Below, in pieces: positions 7,023-16,248 of a DNA stretch of 33,189 nt (positions within the stretch are counted from its first letter, which is position 1; every line of letters starts with the position of its first letter). This DNA comes from an uncultured Oscillospiraceae bacterium (GTDB lineage: Bacteria; Bacillota; Clostridia; Oscillospirales; Oscillospiraceae). A program made the translations under genes and the position numbers. The notes below the pieces were generated by a model that searched no databases, had not been told where the DNA came from, and saw nothing but the letters and a program-made list of their open reading frames with translations. The stretch lies in assembly GCA_934589665.1 (NCBI GenBank), contig CAKTOJ010000006.1, positions 1-33,189 on the forward strand, written 5' to 3'.

Positions 7023-7895
7023 TTATTTTTCCCCGCCCAGCTCGCTCCAGAGCGTGAAGCCGAGGATCATCGCGCCGCCGAGGCATTGCAGCGCCGTCAT
7101 GGACTCGCCGAGGACCGTCACTGACAGGATCACAGCCACGAGCGGATCAATGTAGCTCAAAAGCGCGACCTCCTGTCCCGGCAGCGCCCGCATGGAGGAA
7201 AAATACATCCAATAGGTTACTCCCGTGTGGAAAAAGCCGACGATCAGCAGGCACACCCAGCCGCGCCCGTCCATCCCGCCGAGCGACACGCCGCCGGTCA
7301 CGGCAACATATGGAATCAAGATCAAAATGGCCGCAAGGAATTGCAGCAGCGTCCGCTCCAGTCCCGCGACGCTGCGGATGAGCTTGTTGAGCACGATCAC
7401 CGCGGCGTAAAAGGCCGCCGCGCCCAGGCCGAAGAGCACGCCGAGCACATCTGTTCCGCCGCCCTGAAGGCCGTCCACCCCGATGACCAGCACCAGTCCC
7501 AGCGTGGCAAATACAAAGCACACGCCCTGCCGCTTCGTCAGCCTTTCCCGAAAAAGGATCGGACAGGCCGCGGTCACAAGGACCGGCGCGAAGTAGTAGC
7601 TCAGCGTCGCTGCAGACACGGTCGTATGGCGGTAAGCTTCAAAAAGCAGTATCCAGTTCACGCCCATCGCCGCGCCAGAGAGAAGCAGCAGCGCAAGCTC
7701 GTGCCGCAGCGCGTGCCAATCGATCCGCCGGCCCGAGAACAGTAGGCAGCCGCCAAGCAGCGCGGCGGCCATAACGGCGCGGTAAAGCGCCAGCTCCGCG
7801 GACGGGAGCGGGATATTGCGGACAAAGGGAGCCAGCGTGCCGAATATGGTCACGGCGGCGATGAACTGCGCGCGGGCGCTTTTAAACTGCGGCAT
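7023..7895 (-). CDS. EamA/RhaT (DMT superfamily) transporter
   Basis: The 290-residue membrane protein has about ten predicted helices arranged as two EamA repeats (about 8-140 and 150-285). The first repeat carries the characteristic ALYRAVMAA and GVNWILLFEAYRHTTVSAATLSYYFAPV, and the second ends with PLVAVILSVTVLGESMTALQ. Members export amino acids or metabolites, or import nucleotide sugars; the substrate cannot be inferred here. The start codon at 7893-7895 has only a weak upstream purine run. A clear sigma-A promoter lies further upstream, and the gene ends at the shared terminator. Confidence 0.88.
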   Translation of the reverse strand: MPQFKSARAQFIAAVTIFGTLAPFVRNIPLPSAELALYRAVMAAALLGGCLLFSGRRIDWHALRHELALLLLSGAAMGVNWILLFEAYRHTTVSAATLSYYFAPVLVTAACPILFRERLTKRQGVCFVFATLGLVLVIGVDGLQGGGTDVLGVLFGLGAAAFYAAVIVLNKLIRSVAGLERTLLQFLAAILILIPYVAVTGGVSLGGMDGRGWVCLLIVGFFHTGVTYWMYFSSMRALPGQEVALLSYIDPLVAVILSVTVLGESMTALQCLGGAMILGFTLWSELGGEK

Positions 7896-7937
7896 GAACG
7901 TGATTTTTCTCTCTTTCTTTCAAGTGTTATGGAAGGG

Positions 7938-7965
7938 ATTATACGCGCACGCGGCCATATGTCAA
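7938..7965 (-). promoter_or_regulatory. Promoter of the EamA gene
   Basis: On the minus strand, TTGACA (7960-7965), a 16-bp spacer and TATAAT (7938-7943): both hexamers are consensus. Confidence 0.8.
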
Positions 7966-7991
7966 GTCGGAATTTTGCGCCGCCGGTCAAA

Positions 7992-8016
7992 TTTCGTTCC
8001 CGCCGCGCATAGAGTG
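7992..8016 (+). promoter_or_regulatory. Weak candidate sporulation-sigma promoter for dpaA
   Basis: CATAGAGTG (8008-8016) lies 19 bp before the dpaA start and resembles the CATANNNT -10 motif of the mother-cell sigma factors (sigma-K/sigma-E). Upstream there is only the loose match AAATTT. No sigma-A promoter is visible in the 70 bp before dpaA. dpaAB expression by sigma-K in other spore formers is established; this particular site is inference. Confidence 0.3.
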
Positions 8017-8035
8017 AAGGGAAAGGGGAGATCAC

Positions 8036-8866
8036 ATGGAACGATCCATCGCCGTTCTTGGCGGCGATAAACGCATGGCCCTGCTCGCACGGCTGCTCTC
8101 CGCGGACGGATACCGCGTGCAGGTCTGGGGCCCCATCTTCGGCGAAGAAACGGAGGCCGCCTTCACGCAGGCCCTTGCGGCCGATACACTCATCCTGCCC
8201 GTGCCGCTCTCGCGCGGCGGTCTGCTCACCGGCACGGAGCTCACCTTGCACGAGCTCTTTTCCCGTCTCCGCGCCGGGCAGAAGCTCTATGCCGGCGGCG
8301 TGAAGAGCACCGACCGCGAAGCCGCCGCGTCATTCGGCCTGACACTGACGGATTATCTCACGTGCGAAGAGCTCGCCGTGCGCAACAGCGTACCGACGGC
8401 GGAGGGCGCGATCGAAGCGGCCATGGCCGCGACCGACGTAACGCTCTGCGGCACGCCGTGCCTGGTTCTCGGTTTCGGACGCATCGGAAAGCTGCTCGCC
8501 CACCGTCTGCGCGCCCTCGGCGCGGAGGTCATGGTCAGCGCGCGGCGCATGGACGATCTGGCGTGGATCGACGCGTTCGGCTACCGCGGCATACACGCCA
8601 ACCGGCTTGCCGGGAAGCTCGGCGGACTTCGCGTGGTGTTCAACACCGTACCGCACCAGCTTCTCACGCAGGAACTGCTGGGCGAGCTGCCGCACGGCTG
8701 CGTGCTCATCGAGCTGGCCTCGCAGCCCGGATTTGACCGTGCGGCGGCGGAGGCTCTTGGGCTCACCTGCATCACACTGCCGGGTCTTCCCGGCAAGGCC
8801 GCACCCGAAACGGCGGCGCGCGCCATCAAGCTGACACTGGAAAAGCTATGGGAGGAAGAAGCATGA
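8036..8866 (+). CDS. dpaA: Dipicolinate synthase subunit A
   Basis: DpaA (SpoVFA) with DpaB makes dipicolinic acid from the dihydrodipicolinate/HTPA intermediate of lysine synthesis. The product fills the spore core as Ca-DPA; synthesis takes place in the mother cell. The 276-residue protein has the DpaA N-terminal domain (MERSIAVLGGDKRM) and a Rossmann dinucleotide site G146-F-G148-R-I-G151 in LVLGFGRIGKLLAHRL. The later VFNTVP and LIELASQPGFD elements match the NAD-binding D-isomer dehydrogenase-like fold. An AAGGGGAG ribosome binding site precedes the ATG. The gene overlaps dpaB by 4 bp (ATGA), so the subunits are translated in a coupled way. Confidence 0.92.
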   Translation: MERSIAVLGGDKRMALLARLLSADGYRVQVWGPIFGEETEAAFTQALAADTLILPVPLSRGGLLTGTELTLHELFSRLRAGQKLYAGGVKSTDREAAASFGLTLTDYLTCEELAVRNSVPTAEGAIEAAMAATDVTLCGTPCLVLGFGRIGKLLAHRLRALGAEVMVSARRMDDLAWIDAFGYRGIHANRLAGKLGGLRVVFNTVPHQLLTQELLGELPHGCVLIELASQPGFDRAAAEALGLTCITLPGLPGKAAPETAARAIKLTLEKLWEEEA

Positions 8867-9435
8867 GAAAAGAACGCATCGGTTTTGCCCTCTGCGGCTC
8901 GTTCTGCAACCATCCGAAAATTCTAATGCTCTTCGAGGAGCTGGCGGAGAAGTTCGAGCTCGTCCCCATCCTCTCGGAAAATGCTGCACAGTATGATACG
9001 CGTTTTGGTCTATCGTCCGACCTGATCGCGCGCGTGGAGCATGCGGCAGGCCGTCCCGCCATCCGCACGATCGTGGAAGCCGAGCCGTTCGGCCCGCAGG
9101 ATCTTGCCGACGTACTCGTCATTGCACCCTGCACCGGCAACACCCTTGCCAAGCTCGCCCACGGCATCACCGACGGCCCGGTGACGATGGCGGCAAAATC
9201 ACATCTGCGCAACGGGAAGCCCGTCGTTATCGCGCTGGCAACCAACGACGGCCTGAGCGCGAGCGCGCCGAATCTCGCCGCGCTGCTCAACCGGAAGAAC
9301 TATTACTTCGTTCCCTTCGGGCAGGACGATCCGCAGGGCAAACCAACCTCGCTCATTGCAGACTTCACGCAGCTCGTGCCGACCGTTGACGCGGCGCTGC
9401 GCGGCGAACAGCTCCAGCCGCTGCTGATAAAATAA
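8863..9435 (+). CDS. dpaB: Dipicolinate synthase subunit B
   Basis: DpaB (SpoVFB) is a 190-residue protein of the HFCD flavoprotein fold and the partner of DpaA in dipicolinate synthesis. Recognisable elements are IGFALCGSFCNHPKIL at the N terminus (phosphate/flavin loop), VLVIAPCTGNTLAKLAHGIT and VVIALATNDGLSASAPN. I place the start at the ATG at 8863, which overlaps the dpaA stop and has GGAGG seven bases upstream; an in-frame ATG at 8848 has no such site. The gene is followed directly by a hairpin terminator, so dpaAB is a two-gene operon. No lysine-pathway genes (asd, dapA, dapG) are adjacent, unlike the Bacillus subtilis arrangement. Confidence 0.93.
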   Translation: MRKERIGFALCGSFCNHPKILMLFEELAEKFELVPILSENAAQYDTRFGLSSDLIARVEHAAGRPAIRTIVEAEPFGPQDLADVLVIAPCTGNTLAKLAHGITDGPVTMAAKSHLRNGKPVVIALATNDGLSASAPNLAALLNRKNYYFVPFGQDDPQGKPTSLIADFTQLVPTVDAALRGEQLQPLLIK

Positions 9436-9447
9436 TATGGAATATGG

Positions 9448-9479
9448 AAAAGCGACCGTTCACGCGGCCGCTTTTCTTT
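9448..9479. terminator. Terminator after dpaB, between convergent genes
   Basis: AAAAGCGACCG (9448-9458) pairs with CGGCCGCTTTT (9465-9475) with one mismatch, followed by CTTTA. A-rich and T-rich flanks allow it to work for dpaB and for the convergent nhaC-type gene. Confidence 0.8.
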
Positions 9480-9494
9480 ACTGTATGAATCTCT

Positions 9495-10808
9495 TCACGC
9501 CTTCTTTTTCCCATCCACAGCGATGAAAAACAGCGAGCTGACAGCGAGCAGGAAGGGATAGAACAGGTTGGGGATGATCTCGAACGCGGAGACCTCATAG
9601 CCCAGTTCATGCGCGGCTGAAATGGCGACAAGCATCTGCGCACCGTAAGGAATGATACCCTGAAAAATGCAGGAAAACGTATCGAGGATGGACGCGGCCT
9701 TACGCGGCGTGATGCCGTAGTCCTGTGCCATTTCGTGCGCGATGGGGTTTGCGATGACGATGGCCACGGTATTGTTTGCCGTGGCAATATCCATCGCGCC
9801 GACGAGCAGGCCCATGCCGATCTGGCCGCCGCGCCGGCCGTGAAACACGTGCCGAATCCAGCCAAGCAGCGCTTCAAAGCCGCCGTACTCGCGGATCAGG
9901 GCGCAGATGGCGGAGACGAGGACGGCAACCATGGCCGTCTCGAACATGCCTGCCGCGCCGGAGCCCATGCTGGAAAGAAGCGCGGTCGGCGCAGTCGCGC
10001 CGGTAGCAAGCATGATGACGCTGCCCGAAACAATGCCGATGATGAGCACGACAAAGACGTTGATGCCGATGATACCGCCGGCCAGGACAAGCACATAGGG
10101 CAGGATCTGAATGAGATGGTAGTCCGGCAGCGCGGCAGGCTGAATATCCAGCCGCAGCGTGAGCGCGAGGATCAGCGCCAGCGCAGCCAGCGCGGCGGGG
10201 AAGGCGATGTGGAAATTCTCACGGAACTTATCCTTCATTTCGCAGCCCTGTCCGTTGCATGCAGCAATGGTCGTATCGGAAATGAAGCTGAGGTTGTCGC
10301 CGAACATCGCCCCGCCCATGACCGCGCCGATGCACAGCGGCAGCGAAAAGCCCGAGGCCGCCGCAATGGGTACGGCGATGGGCGTAATGAGCGTAATGGT
10401 GCCGACGCTCGTTCCCATCGCGGTGGAGACAAAGCAACTGACGACAAAGAGCACTGCGACCGAAAAGCGCGCCGGAATGATGGAGAGCATGAAGTAAGCC
10501 ACGCTCTCCGCACTTGAGCGGCCCACCACGCCGACGAACACACCGGCCGTGAGGAAGATGAGCAGCATGGTGACCACATTTTTATCCCCGATCCCGCGGC
10601 CCATAACAGCAAGCTTCTCATCGAAGCTCAGCGCCCTGTTCTGCATGCAGGCGACAAGCAGCGCAATGAGGAACACCACGACGATCGGAATGGAGTAAAA
10701 GCCCATCGGGATCTTCATTTTATACTCGAACAGCAGCCCGAGACCCAGATAGAGCACAAGGAACACCAGCACGGGGAGCAGCGCAATGGGATTGGCTTTC
10801 TTCTGCAT
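9495..10808 (-). CDS. Na+/H+ antiporter, NhaC family
   Basis: The 437-residue integral membrane protein has about 11-12 helices and the NhaC-type pattern. FLTAGVFVGVVGRSSAE is followed by SCFVSTAMGTSVGTITLITPIAV, by GAVMGGAMFGDNLSFISDTTIAA (the conserved acidic/Ser-rich ion-site region of NhaC proteins) and, in the second half, by MDIATANNTVAIVIANPIA and IFQGIIPYGAQM. Members exchange Na+ (or malate/lactate) for protons; the exact substrate is not fixed. The ATG at 10806-10808 has AAGGAA upstream and a near-consensus promoter. It is transcribed alone and converges on dpaAB. Confidence 0.87.
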   Translation of the reverse strand: MQKKANPIALLPVLVFLVLYLGLGLLFEYKMKIPMGFYSIPIVVVFLIALLVACMQNRALSFDEKLAVMGRGIGDKNVVTMLLIFLTAGVFVGVVGRSSAESVAYFMLSIIPARFSVAVLFVVSCFVSTAMGTSVGTITLITPIAVPIAAASGFSLPLCIGAVMGGAMFGDNLSFISDTTIAACNGQGCEMKDKFRENFHIAFPAALAALALILALTLRLDIQPAALPDYHLIQILPYVLVLAGGIIGINVFVVLIIGIVSGSVIMLATGATAPTALLSSMGSGAAGMFETAMVAVLVSAICALIREYGGFEALLGWIRHVFHGRRGGQIGMGLLVGAMDIATANNTVAIVIANPIAHEMAQDYGITPRKAASILDTFSCIFQGIIPYGAQMLVAISAAHELGYEVSAFEIIPNLFYPFLLAVSSLFFIAVDGKKKA

Positions 10809-10848
10809 GACAAATTCCTTCTTTACCTATTATAAAAAGAATGGTAAA

Positions 10849-10878
10849 ATTATAGTGCATTTGCACGGATACTGTCAA
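10849..10878 (-). promoter_or_regulatory. Promoter of the NhaC-type gene, with a palindrome in its spacer
   Basis: On the minus strand, TTGACA (10873-10878), an 18-bp spacer and TATAAT (10849-10854). The spacer holds GTGCATTTGCAC (10855-10866), an inverted repeat GTGCA/TGCAC touching the -10 box. It is a plausible repressor operator, though the regulator is unknown. Confidence 0.75.
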
Positions 10879-11134
10879 GTTCTTTCGCTCCGGTTTTGTT
10901 TTTTCTGCCGAGCAGCGCCGCGCACGGCCGCGTTTACGGCATCCGGCGTACCTTTTTCCCGCCGCGGCGGTTAAAAACAGGCATAAAAAAGCCCGCCTCC
11001 AAAGGCGGGTTCAAGCCTATCATAGCACTGCACCTGCCGTGATGCAAGAAGAACTTTTTCATCTTACGCAATTTCAGCCACAACGCCAACCACAGCGCCA
11101 AAAGAAGCCGGAAAGATTGAGTAATATGAATCAT
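10879..11134. other. Intergenic stretch with no confident gene (nhaC-type gene to glnN)
   Basis: No credible conserved gene is visible. A minus-strand terminator lies at 10985-11010, and a promoter-like pair (TTGCAT at 11042-11047, TATGAT at 11019-11024, 17-bp spacer) lies just before it on the same strand. The minus strand also carries an imperfect 12-nt tandem repeat GGCGCTGTGGTT/GGCGTTGTGGCT near 11080-11105. This could be a short non-coding RNA or a decayed small-peptide gene. Confidence 0.4.
10985..11010 (-). terminator. Minus-strand terminator without an obvious gene
   Basis: On the minus strand, ACCCGCC/GGCGGGC (11004-11010 and 10991-10997) with a 6-nt loop is followed by TTTTTT. No recognised gene ends upstream of it: the next feature on that side is the plus-strand glnN. 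Confidence 0.75.
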
Positions 11135-11163
11135 TGACGGGTAAAACTTGCAGAGGTACAATC
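11135..11163 (+). promoter_or_regulatory. Promoter of glnN
   Basis: TTGACG (11135-11140), a 17-bp spacer and TACAAT (11158-11163), giving a short leader of about 45 nt before the ATG. That leaves no room for a long riboswitch. Confidence 0.8.
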
Positions 11164-11213
11164 TATCCATATTTTTTATAAATCAACAAACTGTTTTCAA
11201 GGAGGTTTTTGCC

Positions 11214-13316
<2,103 letters not shown>

Positions 13317-13322
13317 TTTCCC

Positions 13323-13351
13323 AAAAGGAACGCTCTTTGAGCGTTCCTTTT
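13323..13351 (+). terminator. Hairpin between glnN and pyrG
   Basis: AAAAGGAACGCTC (13323-13335) and GAGCGTTCCTTTT (13339-13351) form a perfect stem with a tight TTT loop. Only a 4-T run lies within the stem end and no T-run follows, so termination may be partial. pyrG starts 52 bp downstream without a recognisable promoter. Confidence 0.7.
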
Positions 13352-13402
13352 GAAATGCACTGCGGTCATTCAACATCTCATTTATTTTATGGAGGAGAGA
13401 GC

Positions 13403-15001
13403 ATGAAATATATTTTTGTCACCGGCGGCGTGGTGTCCGGCCTCGGCAAGGGCATCTGCGCGGCGTCGCTCGGCCGCCTTCTGAAGCAATGCGGCCTGCG
13501 CGTGAAAAATCAGAAGTTCGACCCTTATCTCAATGTTGACCCCGGCACCATGAGTCCCTATCAGCACGGCGAGGTCTTTGTCACTGACGACGGCGCGGAG
13601 ACCGACCTCGACCTTGGCCACTACGAGCGTTTTGTCGACGAATCGCTTAGTGAAAACGCTTCGGTGTCCTCCGGCAAGATCTACTGGAGCGTTTTGAACC
13701 GCGAGCGTCAGGGCGGCTATCTCGGCGGTACGGTGCAGATCATCCCGCACGTGACCGACGAGATCAAAAGCCGCGTCTACGCCATGGACGACGGCGAGAC
13801 GGACGTGTGCATCACCGAGATCGGCGGCACGGTCGGCGACATCGAAAGCCAGCCGTTTCTGGAGGCCATCCGTCAGGTCGCGGCGGAAAAGGGACGAGAA
13901 AACGTCCTTTTCATCCACGTTCCGCTGATCGTCTCCATCCCCGGCACCGGCGAGCTCAAGAGCAAGCCCACGCAGCATTCCGTCAAGGAGCTGCTCTCCC
14001 TCGGTATCCAGCCGGATATCCTCGTCTGCCGCACGGACAGCCCCATTCCCGATGAAATGCGCAGCAAGATCGCACTCTTCTGCAACGTCGAGCCCGAGTG
14101 CGTCATTCCGAACGTCACCGCCTCCACGCTCTACGAGGTGCCGCTGCTGCTGGAGGACGCAGGGCTCTGCCGCGTCGTGTGTCGCAAGCTCGGCTTCGAC
14201 TGCGGCGAGCCAGACATGAAGGCGTGGACGGCGCTGGTCGAAAAGATCAAGCACGCCCACAAGCAGGTGACCATCGCGCTGGTCGGCAAATATGTCGGGC
14301 TGCACGACGCGTATCTGAGCGTCGTGGAATCTCTCTTCCACGCCGGCACGGCGTGTGACGCGCAGGTGACGATCCGCTGGGTGGACTCCGAAACGCTGAC
14401 GGCAGAGAATGTCGGAGCCGTCCTCGATGGCTGCACGGGCGTGCTCGTCCCCGGCGGTTTCGGCGACCGCGGTATTGAGGGAATGATCCTTGCCGCGCAG
14501 TACGCGCGTGAAAACGGCGTACCGTACCTCGGTATCTGCCTTGGCATGCAGATCGCTGTCATCGAGTTTGCCCGCCATGTGGTCGGCTGGGGCGACGCGC
14601 ACAGCGCGGAGTTCTCCTCGCAGACCGCACATCCGGTCATCGCCCTCCTGCCCGATCAGATCGGCGTGACCGCCAAGGGCGGTACAATGCGTCTGGGGAA
14701 ATACCCCTGCGTGCTCGCCGATGGCACAAAGGCCTGCGCCGCTTACGGCGCACGCGAAATTTCCGAGCGCCACCGTCACCGCTACGAGTTCAACAATCTC
14801 TTCCGCGACGATCTGGAGCATGCAGGCATGACCTTCTCCGGCACCTCGCCGGACGGCTCGCTCGTTGAGATCGCAGAGCTTCCGGACGCAGAATGGTACG
14901 TCGGTTGCCAGTTCCACCCCGAGTTCAAGAGCCGTCCCGACCGTCCCCATCCGCTTTTCACCGGCTTTGTCGCCGCAGCACTGAAAAAAGCGTGGAAATA
15001 A
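13403..15001 (+). CDS. pyrG: CTP synthase
   Basis: PyrG aminates UTP to CTP using ATP and glutamine. The 532-residue protein has an N-terminal synthetase domain with the P-loop-like [37 protein letters not shown] and [19 protein letters not shown]. The C-terminal class I glutamine amidotransferase domain has the nucleophile C379 in GICLGMQ, and H505 and E507 in [15 protein letters not shown] lies seven bases before the ATG at 13403; the frame stays open 43 codons further up, into glnN, with no start signal. No sigma-A promoter is obvious between the glnN hairpin and the start, so pyrG may depend on read-through from glnN. The gene ends at a strong terminator. Confidence 0.97.
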   Translation: MKYIFVTGGVVSGLGKGICAASLGRLLKQCGLRVKNQKFDPYLNVDPGTMSPYQHGEVFVTDDGAETDLDLGHYERFVDESLSENASVSSGKIYWSVLNRERQGGYLGGTVQIIPHVTDEIKSRVYAMDDGETDVCITEIGGTVGDIESQPFLEAIRQVAAEKGRENVLFIHVPLIVSIPGTGELKSKPTQHSVKELLSLGIQPDILVCRTDSPIPDEMRSKIALFCNVEPECVIPNVTASTLYEVPLLLEDAGLCRVVCRKLGFDCGEPDMKAWTALVEKIKHAHKQVTIALVGKYVGLHDAYLSVVESLFHAGTACDAQVTIRWVDSETLTAENVGAVLDGCTGVLVPGGFGDRGIEGMILAAQYARENGVPYLGICLGMQIAVIEFARHVVGWGDAHSAEFSSQTAHPVIALLPDQIGVTAKGGTMRLGKYPCVLADGTKACAAYGAREISERHRHRYEFNNLFRDDLEHAGMTFSGTSPDGSLVEIAELPDAEWYVGCQFHPEFKSRPDRPHPLFTGFVAAALKKAWK

Positions 15002-15010
15002 ACCGCATCG

Positions 15011-15046
15011 CAAAAGCGGAGCCTTTCGGCTCCGCTTTTGTTTTTT
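15011..15046 (+). terminator. Terminator after pyrG
   Basis: CAAAAGCGGAGCC/GGCTCCGCTTTTG (15011-15023 and 15028-15040) with a TTTC loop is followed by TTTTTT. On the minus strand it lies just past the gerQ-like stop codon and could end that transcript as well. Confidence 0.92.
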
Positions 15047-15582
15047 CACTGGTTCTGCTGCGCGGAGCCGGTCTGCGTAACCTCGGGCAGAAACTCCACA
15101 AATCGGATGGAGTAAAGATCTGCGCTGATGTAGCTCTCCTCGTCAGGCTGATAGAGCGCAATGTAATCATTGCCGACCTCGTAGAGGATGCCGTGGGTGA
15201 CGATGGTATTCTGCGTGCCGATGAGGAAGCTGACGATCACGCTGCGTCCGACATTGCGCGCCATCAGGCTCTTCCATGAGCTGTGCAGAATCTGATCCGC
15301 CGTGCTCATGCCGTCCTGCCGCGCCGGCAGAGGGCCGAGCCCCGGCGACATGCGCTGCATCCGCCACATCTCCGGCTGGGACTGCTCCTGTCCGGCAGGC
15401 GGCTGCCCCATTCCCGCGTCCGGTGCGGGGACAGAGCTGCGGTCATTCATCATCTGCTGCGTTCTTGCCTGCATGCTGCTGTTGTCGATCATCGATGCGT
15501 AGGTGTTGGCGTTCCCCTGTGTCGTCACAGCGGGAAGGTAGCGGTCGGCCTCGTGTGCGCCGCAGCGCGTTAAATCGATCAT
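15046..15582 (-). CDS. gerQ: GerQ-like spore coat protein
   Basis: The 178-residue protein has two parts. The N-terminal half (about 1-100) is low-complexity and rich in Gln, Met, Pro and Ser. The C-terminal half (about 105-168) is a compact beta-rich domain: LMARNVGRSVIVSFL, then GILYEVGNDYIALYQPDEES and LYSIRFVEFLP. From memory of the family, this follows the conserved GerQ pattern (N-x-G-K/R, then G-x-D-x-I, then P, then Y-x-x-x-F). GerQ is a coat protein needed to localise or activate CwlJ and is cross-linked by transglutaminase; the Gln-rich ends (QTGSAQQNQ) would fit. The gene lies directly downstream of cwlJ, the same order as in Bacillus. I start at the ATG at 15580-15582 (AAAGGA upstream) rather than the GTG 18 bp earlier. 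The assignment rests on pattern and neighbourhood, not on a search. Confidence 0.62.
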   Translation of the reverse strand: MIDLTRCGAHEADRYLPAVTTQGNANTYASMIDNSSMQARTQQMMNDRSSVPAPDAGMGQPPAGQEQSQPEMWRMQRMSPGLGPLPARQDGMSTADQILHSSWKSLMARNVGRSVIVSFLIGTQNTIVTHGILYEVGNDYIALYQPDEESYISADLYSIRFVEFLPEVTQTGSAQQNQ

Positions 15583-15596
15583 AGCGTCAAATCCTT

Positions 15597-16037
15597 TCAC
15601 GTCAGATAATAGTCGTCTGTCGGGTCATAAAAGCAGTGGTTTCCCACGCGCGTGCGGAACACGCCGACCCCGGAGGGGAAATTCTGGCGGCAGGTATCGG
15701 AAAAGGGATTGAAAAACCACAGCGCATCTCCCAGTTCCGTGAGCCGGTTGCCCGCCATCGCCCAGTCGGCAATGGAATAGTGGACGTCCGTCGGGCGCAT
15801 GTTATAGATATTCTGCGGGTTATACGCGCCCCGCTCGGTCTCGCTGGCGCAGACGAACTGGCCAGGCTGCATGATGATCCTGCGGATACTGCCCTGCCCC
15901 ACGCGGGCATATTCGCCCCCTTGGGCGTTCACACGGTTCATCACCACGCTTGCCACCGCTTTCATACCGTTCTCCCCCTCGCCGCCTGCCTCACATTCGA
16001 TCAGCCGTGCCAGCAGCTCGCGGTCGGAGTACGCCAT
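15597..16037 (-). CDS. cwlJ: Spore cortex-lytic hydrolase, CwlJ/SleB catalytic domain
   Basis: The whole 146-residue protein is one SleB/CwlJ (Hydrolase_2) domain without a signal peptide or peptidoglycan-binding domain, which fits CwlJ rather than SleB. The start ELLARLIECEAGGEGENGMKAVASVVMNRV contains the catalytic Glu (E16, in the position of the family AEARGE) and the conserved NRV. The middle has FVCAS and the end DALWFFNP and GNHCFY. CwlJ degrades cortex peptidoglycan at muramic-delta-lactam sites during germination, triggered by Ca-DPA. GGAGG lies seven bases before the ATG at 16037. A sigma-K-like promoter candidate lies about 40 bp upstream. It is followed by the GerQ-like gene, its usual partner. 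Confidence 0.88.
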   Translation of the reverse strand: MAYSDRELLARLIECEAGGEGENGMKAVASVVMNRVNAQGGEYARVGQGSIRRIIMQPGQFVCASETERGAYNPQNIYNMRPTDVHYSIADWAMAGNRLTELGDALWFFNPFSDTCRQNFPSGVGVFRTRVGNHCFYDPTDDYYLT

Positions 16038-16072
16038 CGCACCGCCTCCTTTGCCACAGAGTCGTTTGCTCT

Positions 16073-16100
16073 CAGTCTATGCCGCGCCGCTTTGTCCCGT
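16073..16100 (-). promoter_or_regulatory. Candidate sigma-K-type promoter of cwlJ-gerQ
   Basis: On the minus strand, CATAGACTG (16073-16081) matches the sigma-K -10 pattern CATANNNTA except for the last base. An AC lies 17 bp upstream (16099-16100), the spacing and -35 core of sigma-K promoters. The start would be about 25-30 bp before the cwlJ ATG. No sigma-A promoter is visible. Confidence 0.45.
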
Positions 16101-16195
16101 GAAAAATTTTTTGAATTTCTCACCTTTGCGGGAACTTTTTCCGCCGCCTGTCGTCTGATAGGTCGGGCGAGGACGAAAAAAGCCCCCAGCCGATC

Positions 16196-16240
16196 CAAAA
16201 ACAGCGCCCCGCGGCTTTTTGCCGCGGGACACTGTTTTTT
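16196..16240. terminator. Strong terminator after ftsK
   Basis: A 15-bp stem (16201-16215 with 16221-16235, two G-T wobbles, 5-nt loop) is flanked by A-run and T-run. On the minus strand it lies 9 bp past the ftsK stop codon and is followed by TTTTT. Confidence 0.92.
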
Positions 16241-16248
16241 CTCTTATA

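Noticed and set aside
8863..9435. DpaB as a generic phosphopantothenoylcysteine decarboxylase-type flavoprotein
   Set aside because: The fold is shared, but the 4-bp overlap with dpaA and the DpaB-specific N terminus make dipicolinate synthase subunit B the better call.
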